Shown here: positions 1 to 5,489 of the stretch, one piece after another
How the letters are laid out: each line of letters opens with the position of its first letter
Numbering within the stretch: the stretch's first letter is position 1
NCBI GenBank assembly: GCA_003644825.1
Contig: QNDJ01000142.1
Location: 1 to 5,489, forward strand
Length of the DNA: 5,489 nucleotides
Reading direction: 5' to 3'
Source: Candidatus Zhuqueibacterota bacterium
Lineage (GTDB): Bacteria; SM23-31; B21-G16
Position numbers and translations under genes: made by a program
The notes under the pieces: model-generated
What the model saw: only the letters and a program-made list of their open reading frames with translations
What the model was told of the DNA's origin: nothing
The model's database searches: none

Positions 1-1447
1 ATTTTAAATACTCATCATCGGAAATATCTACTGGTAATCCTCTTTTTTTCTGAACCCTTTTCCATCGATTTTCAGCTTCTTTTTTCCAGTACTGGAGTGT
101 TTCCGCACTTTCAGGAATTTCTCCCTGGTCTTTAGAGGTTTCCATCCATTTCTTCAGTTTATTTCGAAGCTCCGTCAGAACATTAGAATACTCCTGTCTA
201 TCAGCAAGATTATTTATTTCAAAAGGGTCATTCTGCAAATCATATAATTCTTCTTCGGGGCGGTTTGGAGCCATAAACCGAGCCTGTTCAGGTTTCAATT
301 TGCCCTGTGAATACAATACTCTCATCAGGGTTAAAACAGGATACATCCTTTTTTTATAAACATTTCCCTGTGTATAAGGTCTATCAGGATAAAAGTTGCG
401 GATATACTTATATCTCCCGGTTCGAAAACATCTGATTCTATCAACGGTTTCATCACAGCGGTCTCTTGCAGCAACAATATATCCTCTCTTTTTTGAGTTT
501 CGGTCGAGGAAATCTCTACCCTGCATATAATCCGGAATATCTATTCCTGCTATTTTCAAACAGGCAGGAACTATATCTATCAGGCTCACAGGGTCATTGT
601 TAACCGTTCCTTGCTTCACATAATCTGGCCAGCGAACTATCAGAGGAATATGAATTCCACCATCATAGAGAAATTGTTTACCCCTTATATGTGCACGCCC
701 GTGGTCTCCAAAAAAGAAAATTACACTATTATTCAGCAGTCTTTCTTTCCTCAAACGATTAATGATTTCTCCAATTCTTTTATCAAGCAACTGGTTTGTT
801 TCCAGATATAACGCCCAGTCCATACGTGTTATAGGATGGTCAGGATAGTAAGGGGGTATTTCCACCTTATCAGGGTTAACAGGATTTTCATAGTCCCTTT
901 TAAACGGTCGATGTGACATCCGTATCTGAATCTGTGCAAAAAAAGACTGTCCATTTTCCCTTTGAGACCAATCTGTACCATCAAAAGGATGATCAACTTT
1001 AAAGTTAAAATCCTGTTTACCCGGTCTGGAGCCCGGATTCCCATAACCATTGCATACAAAATATCCAGCAGAACGGAGATATTCAGAAATCATCTTCACA
1101 TTATCAGGCAATGGTTCTTTATCTTTAGTACGATGCTGATGTGCTCCTATACTGGTTTGATACATACCTGTGTTAAATGCAGAACGAGAAGGTGAGCATA
1201 CAGCACCTGTGGAAAACGCATTTGTGAAGCGAATACCTTCATCTGCAAGTTTATCAATATTTGGTGTTTTTACAAGAGTCGTACCATAGCATCTAAAATC
1301 AGGACAAACATCCTCTGCAATCAACCAGATAATATTTGGTTTTTTATATGTTTTTGGCCTCCAATTTATAAATGCAGGTATTCCGAGTGTTGCAATGCCC
1401 ACACCAGCAGTTTTGAGAAATCTTCGACGGTCAAAATTATCTTTCAT
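1..1447 (-). CDS. Tat-exported sulfatase, heparan N-sulfatase-like (3' end cut by window edge)
   Basis: Predicted to hydrolyse sulfate esters or N-sulfate groups, probably on a glycan, outside the cytoplasm. Translation from the ATG at 1447 stays open for 482 codons to the window edge. Family members are usually around 450-550 residues, so little is missing. The N-terminus has a Tat motif, DRRRFLK (residues 6-12), then a hydrophobic stretch to about residue 27. The sulfatase signature CSPSRSAFNTG starts at residue 84; Cys84 (codon 1196-1198) would become formylglycine and Arg88 completes C-x-P-x-R. Other family marks are NIIWLIAED (38-46) with metal-binding acidic residues, TPNIDKLADEGIRFTNAF (61-78), SHRPF (178-182), GDHGR (247-251) with ligand Asp248, RGK (255-257) and a C-terminal LYDLQNDPFEINNLAD (401-416). 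The AED and GDHGR-RGK-FLYDGG-H-PLIVRWP pattern recalls N-sulfoglucosamine sulfohydrolase relatives. The start is supported by AGGAG 5 bases upstream and by the Tat signal beginning right after it. It is the third gene in the visible operon, 36 bases after the isomerase-like gene. The sulfatase assignment is firm; the substrate is unknown. Confidence 0.95.
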   Translation of the reverse strand, partial: MKDNFDRRRFLKTAGVGIATLGIPAFINWRPKTYKKPNIIWLIAEDVCPDFRCYGTTLVKTPNIDKLADEGIRFTNAFSTGAVCSPSRSAFNTGMYQTSIGAHQHRTKDKEPLPDNVKMISEYLRSAGYFVCNGYGNPGSRPGKQDFNFKVDHPFDGTDWSQRENGQSFFAQIQIRMSHRPFKRDYENPVNPDKVEIPPYYPDHPITRMDWALYLETNQLLDKRIGEIINRLRKERLLNNSVIFFFGDHGRAHIRGKQFLYDGGIHIPLIVRWPDYVKQGTVNNDPVSLIDIVPACLKIAGIDIPDYMQGRDFLDRNSKKRGYIVAARDRCDETVDRIRCFRTGRYKYIRNFYPDRPYTQGNVYKKRMYPVLTLMRVLYSQGKLKPEQARFMAPNRPEEELYDLQNDPFEINNLADRQEYSNVLTELRNKLKKWMETSKDQGEIPESAETLQYWKKEAENRWKRVQKKRGLPVDISDDEYLK

Positions 1448-1452
1448 TTTTG

Positions 1453-1457
1453 CTCCT
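1453..1457 (-). promoter_or_regulatory. Ribosome binding site of the sulfatase gene
   Basis: The minus strand reads AGGAG, 5 bases before the ATG at 1447. It lies in the 36-base gap after the isomerase-like gene and fixes the start that keeps the complete Tat signal. The gap shows no hairpin or promoter-like pair of boxes, so the sulfatase is probably read from the upstream transcript. Confidence 0.8.
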
Positions 1458-1483
1458 GTAAAATAATTCAAAACCTGTAAATT

Positions 1484-2917
1484 TTAAACCGATTCATCTA
1501 TAATTTTAATATTCTTAAATTTACAGAAATACTTCAACTCTCTGGCAATATCACCGTAGCAGGTCAACCTATGCAATCCATCTGTCCAATTTCTCCATAA
1601 GTTTTCAACACTGCCATCAACTTTTACAACTATTTTTGTTCTACAGCCTCTATCATACTTAATTGAAACCGGAGTATCAATTATTTCACCTGTGAAGTAT
1701 CTTAAATTATCACTATCAATTAATATTGCCTGAGTTACCCTCTGACCAACTCTCATTTTTACCTGAGGGACAGCGCCTTCCCGTCTTTCCATAATACTCC
1801 GAAGCTTATACGGAGCAGAAGGTTTATCCGGTCCATCCATTTTTGTTGTTCCAAGACAGTGGGCAAGAATAATAGTATTGCTGGATTCATCAACAGTGGG
1901 GTCACTTATAAAACCGGGTCTACCGGTTAATCCCTGCAATATTATATAGGTCATAGCGGCTCGCAAGTCTGATTCACAGATGCCACCCAGTCCCATATCA
2001 TTAAGTCTTGTAAAACCAATACAGGGATATGCAGGTAATTTGATAGTTTTATCCCACATAGTGCCGTAGCAATCAACAGTCATTACAGTAGCATTTTCTT
2101 CATCCAGCAATTTTTCAAAAGCAAGTGCAAGTTTACAGGACCTGAATATTTCCTCTTCAGAAGGTTCAACCACTTTTTCAGCATTCTTAATCCATTTTTC
2201 TGTTTCTTTCTTTGCTTTTTTATCATCAATTGAATTATAGGTATCAATCACTCTTTTCAGTTTAATCATTTTTATTTCTGTTCCAAACCTGTTTTTTATT
2301 TTACTTACATATTCATCAGACTGCTGTGTAGTAAGATTAAGAATTTTAGCCTCTCCTAAATGATGAATGGCTCTAAAAGGTTTTATAGCAGTAACAAGTT
2401 GACTGTAATCACTTGTTAACATACACTCCATTCTGGCACCTATTTTCTGTTTTTGCATAGTCCCAAACCTTATCCACTCATGGCCAGAGTATGGAACAGC
2501 AAAAACCATTGTAGGTTTTCCCATTTCAAGAATCTTTTTCAAAACAGGCATTATTCCTATATTGAATTGTATTGCAAGAATACCGTCAACTTCTTTTAGC
2601 CTGTCTATAACAGAATTCAGCTCTTCATTAGATGTTATTAGTTTATCAACAATAAACTCAACATCTAAAAATTCACTTTTAAACTTTTCAAATTCCGTTT
2701 TATATTTTCTGATTTCTTCATCAAAGTTTAAGTCTGGTTTTGGCCATAACCCAAAAGATGTTCCCAAATAAATTCTTGCCACCTTAACCTTAGATTTTAT
2801 AATTCTTCTTTTAATCTGATTTGCATTATATGAAAAAATATCTGTGCCTCCGAGGCATATTGCACCACCAGCCGCAGAAATTTGAAGAAATTTCCTCCTG
2901 TTAATTTCTCTGTTCAT
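1484..2917 (-). CDS. Tat-exported L-fucose/L-arabinose isomerase family protein
   Basis: A 477-residue protein of the fold shared by L-fucose and L-arabinose isomerases, which interconvert aldoses and ketoses with a divalent metal such as Mn2+. The C-terminal half carries the family pattern: YPCIGFTRLNDMGLGG (297-312), CESDLRAAMT (314-323), FISDP (336-340), LAHCLG (351-356) and DGLHRLTCYGD (446-456). By eye, Glu315, Asp339, His353 and His449 occupy the metal and active-site positions known from AraA (Glu306, Glu333, His350, His450) and FucI (Glu337, Asp361, His528). The Glu-to-Asp spacing of 24 equals that in FucI. The N-terminal half (about 44-250) looks like the Rossmann-type domains of the family and is Lys/Glu-rich near 205-258. 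Unusually for this family, the protein begins with a Tat motif, NRRKFLQ (6-12), and an Ala/Gly-rich hydrophobic stretch, so it should act outside the cytoplasm. It is about the length of AraA (500) and shorter than FucI (591). It starts 22 bases after the phosphatase gene behind a good AGGAG. Family membership is fairly firm; substrate, and whether it isomerises at all, are unknown. Confidence 0.85.
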   Translation of the reverse strand: MNREINRRKFLQISAAGGAICLGGTDIFSYNANQIKRRIIKSKVKVARIYLGTSFGLWPKPDLNFDEEIRKYKTEFEKFKSEFLDVEFIVDKLITSNEELNSVIDRLKEVDGILAIQFNIGIMPVLKKILEMGKPTMVFAVPYSGHEWIRFGTMQKQKIGARMECMLTSDYSQLVTAIKPFRAIHHLGEAKILNLTTQQSDEYVSKIKNRFGTEIKMIKLKRVIDTYNSIDDKKAKKETEKWIKNAEKVVEPSEEEIFRSCKLALAFEKLLDEENATVMTVDCYGTMWDKTIKLPAYPCIGFTRLNDMGLGGICESDLRAAMTYIILQGLTGRPGFISDPTVDESSNTIILAHCLGTTKMDGPDKPSAPYKLRSIMERREGAVPQVKMRVGQRVTQAILIDSDNLRYFTGEIIDTPVSIKYDRGCRTKIVVKVDGSVENLWRNWTDGLHRLTCYGDIARELKYFCKFKNIKIIDESV

Positions 2918-2924
2918 TTCATTT

Positions 2925-2929
2925 CTCCT
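2925..2929 (-). promoter_or_regulatory. Ribosome binding site of the isomerase-like gene
   Basis: The minus strand reads AGGAG, 7 bases before the ATG at 2917. A second ATG at 2922-2920 lies only 2 bases from this site and hits a TGA after two codons, so the 2917 start is the working one. The site sits in the 22-base gap after the phosphatase stop codon, which suggests coupled translation within one transcript. Confidence 0.8.
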
Positions 2930-2939
2930 GATATTTGAA

Positions 2940-5489
2940 TTAAAATTTAACTCTTATTGTTTTCAATTTTGTTTCAGGCATAGAAGAAACTCCTTTTATT
3001 ATTTTTATCCTATTTATATCAGGTTCTCCAATTTTGATTGTATATTTACCATCTTTAAAAACTTTCGGTCGAAAGGATTTTCCTTTAATTCTCAACGTGT
3101 AAACTATTTCATTACTTGATTCATCAATTATTTGTATTACTGGGTTAATTAATCCACTCACTTCAAATAAAGGAAGATAAGCTACAGCTTTTTTCCCATA
3201 GTTGTCTTCCATATTTATAGTTATAGGCCAGCCAGGATACTGCCCACCCGTAGAGGGGTCATCAGGGTCTGCATATCTGGGCCAGCATTCAAAGGTTATT
3301 GTTTGATCTTTTTTGTTAAATTTAATAATTCCATATCCGGGCATTCTATCATGCAGAGCTGCTGGTTTCTTACCTGAAGGTTTACCTGGATTTGCTGCTG
3401 CCCACACAGTGATATAATTACCAAATCCATCCAGAAACTCTCCTGTATATTCGGGCATTCCTTTCTTTCGATTTTTGCCTGGCTTAAGAGGAACCCATGC
3501 TCTTGGATAAAAATTGGCAATCGATGGAACACAAAATGACCAGATTGCATCATTCCAGTCATCGATTCCATGGTGAATAACGGTTGCTAAGTGCTGATCA
3601 CCAGAAATGTGTACAGCAAAAGCTTTACGAAGTTTTTCCAAAGCCTTTTTTCTACCGGTCTGTGGCCATCCATTAGAGTCATAATCTGCATATAAACGCT
3701 TAAGTTTTGGTCCATGCAGGGTTGCTGCATTTGCAAAAACTGTTTGAGAGAGCACTGCTTTCACATCGGTATTTTTCCAGTCGGCAGCCCATTCTTCAAG
3801 GAATTTCAATTGACGTTCACCAAGGAGTGTTGCCCCGGGAACATCTGCTGTTTTCGGGTCAAAGTCAGGGTCTATGACATGGTCAGCTCTTCCACTTTTT
3901 GTTTCAGGAACAAGTCCTTCAGGCCCAGACTTAAATTTACGGTCTTCAATTACTGCAAAACTGACTCTTCCATAATTCAAATCACAATAATAAACACCAA
4001 TTCCCTGTTCAACTGGTCTGGGGTCAAAAGAGTCAGGCAAATGACTCGTTTGAGTTCTCTGCACCATATTCACCCATTCAGGTGGCATTAAGTATCCACC
4101 TCGAACATCTTTATCGGTTTTTCGTCCTCCTGCTCCCCACAAATTTCCCTGATAAACATCGTGGTCATCTGGAATCGTAATACAGGGGATATCCTTTGTC
4201 AGGTCTCGAAATGCCCAGCACCATAAATACCACTTATACAGATAATCAAGGAAAGCCTTTTCTACAGGGAATTTAACCGCAACAGTTGGGCTCGCCCCCT
4301 CATAAACCTGGTCACCTGAAAAGAAAAGAATATCCGGTTTATGTTTTTTTACTTTTTCAGTCAGGTCATTATGAGGAAACCAGATTCTATCAGTCCAGGG
4401 AAATTCACCCCTGTCAACTCCACCCCAGCCATGACCAAGATTATGATTACCAGTAAAAGCTGCCAGAACTATAGTCTCTTTTTCAACAGGGTTATGTTTT
4501 ATAGTTCCATAATAATAATATGGAGTGAGAGAGCCATCTTTTACTTTCATATTATAAACTACCCTATATTCAATATCCCTATTAAAATTCCAGTTGTTCA
4601 CCTTAAATGTCGCAGTATAACCTGGAATAATTATGCCTGCCGAAGCAATCTCGTTCCATTTATCATTATTTTTAATTTCAAGAAAAACAATTTGAGTATC
4701 CTTCTTCCCAATCGGTAATATTTGGGCTGTCATTTTCATAACATTTTTGCTCAACGTATATTGAGTGCTTAATACAGGTCCACAATAACGGTCTTTATGT
4801 TCTTCTAATTTAGTGCCAGAAACCTTCCAGTCCTTAAACCAGAAACCTGTTGTATTTTTTCCTGTACCGGGATGAGATACAAGGGTAATATTACCGACCA
4901 GCCTATCAGGATTAACATTACTCAAAGTTATCTTATCCAGTTCTTTTCCTGTTTCTGGTTCATAACAGGAAAAATCAAGTAAATATCTCTTATTAACAGG
5001 TTTAACTGAAAGTTTCAATTTGATAGCCTTATAATTTCCTATTCCATTAAGCTTACGAAAAAGATATTTATTCTTTTCTGTAAAATCTTTAACAAACAAA
5101 CACCCTTTAGTATCAATGCCGGCAAAAAGTCCACCACCTTTTCCATAACTATGATGAATTAAAGACGCAGCCCTGTAATCCATACCCTTACCTGCGCCAA
5201 TTAAAAATCCTGCAGCAGCATCGGATGATACCTCTTTACCTAAATTAATTAAGCCTGTTTGAACAGACATTTCCATCATACCTTTTTTTGAGCCAAGGCG
5301 ACAGGTTAAGAGGTGAACTGTTCGCATCGGTTTTCTACCTGAAAACTCTATACACTCAAGCCTGCCATTAGCTACCCGCCAGTCCTGTAATCGATTCGCC
5401 CAGTATTCAGGTCCGACCCATGTTCTTTCTATACCTTTAGACCATTTACTTTGAAAATATACCTCTTTTTCGACTCGAGCATTAATAAA
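2940..5489 (-). CDS. PhoD-like metallophosphatase with N-terminal lectin-like domain (5' end cut by window edge)
   Basis: Predicted phosphomonoesterase or phosphodiesterase of the alkaline phosphatase D family, probably exported. The frame is open from the TAA at 2940 to the window edge, giving 849 visible residues with no start in view. The ATG at 5327 is internal: the 54 codons before it encode the conserved-looking GIERTWVGPEYW and WANRLQDWRV, continuous with the next domain. In visible numbering, residues about 1-230 resemble a concanavalin-like or DUF1080-like beta-sandwich, ending in GFWFKDWKVSGTKLEEH. Residues about 237-335 look like the PhoD N-terminal Ig-like domain. The catalytic domain spans about 338-735 with SGDQVYEG (GDQVY at 4302-4316), IPDDHDVYQG (DDHD at 4158-4169), EDRKF (515-519) and HISGDQH (GDQH at 3591-3602), which supply metal-binding Asp, Tyr and His residues. 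A C-terminal beta-rich domain (about 750-849) follows. It is much longer than the 583-residue Bacillus subtilis PhoD. The SCQ segment that carries an iron-binding Cys in that enzyme is replaced by TGN. Any signal peptide would lie outside the window. Family assignment is firm; substrate is open. Confidence 0.92.
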   Translation of the reverse strand, partial: FINARVEKEVYFQSKWSKGIERTWVGPEYWANRLQDWRVANGRLECIEFSGRKPMRTVHLLTCRLGSKKGMMEMSVQTGLINLGKEVSSDAAAGFLIGAGKGMDYRAASLIHHSYGKGGGLFAGIDTKGCLFVKDFTEKNKYLFRKLNGIGNYKAIKLKLSVKPVNKRYLLDFSCYEPETGKELDKITLSNVNPDRLVGNITLVSHPGTGKNTTGFWFKDWKVSGTKLEEHKDRYCGPVLSTQYTLSKNVMKMTAQILPIGKKDTQIVFLEIKNNDKWNEIASAGIIIPGYTATFKVNNWNFNRDIEYRVVYNMKVKDGSLTPYYYYGTIKHNPVEKETIVLAAFTGNHNLGHGWGGVDRGEFPWTDRIWFPHNDLTEKVKKHKPDILFFSGDQVYEGASPTVAVKFPVEKAFLDYLYKWYLWCWAFRDLTKDIPCITIPDDHDVYQGNLWGAGGRKTDKDVRGGYLMPPEWVNMVQRTQTSHLPDSFDPRPVEQGIGVYYCDLNYGRVSFAVIEDRKFKSGPEGLVPETKSGRADHVIDPDFDPKTADVPGATLLGERQLKFLEEWAADWKNTDVKAVLSQTVFANAATLHGPKLKRLYADYDSNGWPQTGRKKALEKLRKAFAVHISGDQHLATVIHHGIDDWNDAIWSFCVPSIANFYPRAWVPLKPGKNRKKGMPEYTGEFLDGFGNYITVWAAANPGKPSGKKPAALHDRMPGYGIIKFNKKDQTITFECWPRYADPDDPSTGGQYPGWPITINMEDNYGKKAVAYLPLFEVSGLINPVIQIIDESSNEIVYTLRIKGKSFRPKVFKDGKYTIKIGEPDINRIKIIKGVSSMPETKLKTIRVKF

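Noticed and set aside
829-1059. 76-codon minus-strand open frame
   Set aside because: It lies inside the sulfatase in another frame, and its translation resembles no protein I know.
611-1195. Plus-strand open frames at 611-811 and 962-1195, and a similar one at 2562-2771
   Set aside because: They are short and antisense to the sulfatase or isomerase-like genes, with no recognisable protein features.
2849-2866. Possible lipoprotein signal in the isomerase-like protein around Cys21
   Set aside because: Residues GGAIC do not fit the lipobox: Ile stands just before the Cys where Gly, Ala or Ser is needed. The Tat motif explains the N-terminus better.
3296-3571. 91-codon minus-strand open frame
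   Set aside because: It is out of frame within the phosphatase, over the conserved GDQH-to-C-terminal part of that gene.
4502-4522. Short ATA/ATT repeat run
   Set aside because: It encodes the Tyr-rich stretch PYYYYGT of the phosphatase and is only a few units long, so it is codon use and not a repeat element.
3714-4718. Two plus-strand open frames of 125 codons (3714-4091 and 4341-4718)
   Set aside because: Both are antisense to conserved phosphatase catalytic motifs. Their Cys/Phe/Ser-rich translations show no domain.
2940-5327. Starting the phosphatase at the ATG at 5327
   Set aside because: The same frame stays open for 54 more codons to the window edge and encodes WANRLQDWRV and other conserved-looking sequence continuous with the N-terminal domain. 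I see no good ribosome binding site before 5327.

Overview
The window holds three protein-coding genes, all on the minus strand and tightly packed. In transcription order they are a PhoD-like metallophosphatase (5' end cut by the right edge), a twin-arginine-exported protein of the L-fucose/L-arabinose isomerase family (complete), and a twin-arginine-exported sulfatase of the heparan N-sulfatase-like type (last residues cut by the left edge). The gaps between them are 22 and 36 bases. The second and third genes each have an AGGAG ribosome binding site 5-7 bases before the ATG. I see no promoter or terminator in the window, so this looks like the middle of a longer operon.

Layout: 2940-5489 phosphatase, 1484-2917 isomerase-like protein, 1-1447 sulfatase. 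No RNA genes, mobile elements, CRISPR arrays or notable repeats were seen, and no gene-free stretch exceeds 300 bases.

The DNA is AT-rich by eye. Exported sulfatases, Tat signals and a large PhoD-like protein with an N-terminal lectin-like domain (motif WANRLQDWRV) are the style of Planctomycetota and related PVC-group or uncultured polysaccharide-degrading bacteria. The window has no phylogenetic marker, so this placement is an inference.

The genes plausibly share a site of action outside the cytoplasm. A phosphatase or phosphodiesterase and a sulfatase could strip anionic groups from glycans or other organic esters. The odd member is the isomerase-fold protein: its family is normally cytoplasmic, yet it carries a clear Tat signal and keeps the family's metal-binding residues. 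The most interesting hypothesis here is an exported sugar-isomerase-like enzyme working beside de-esterifying enzymes. The pathway and substrate cannot be read from the sequence.
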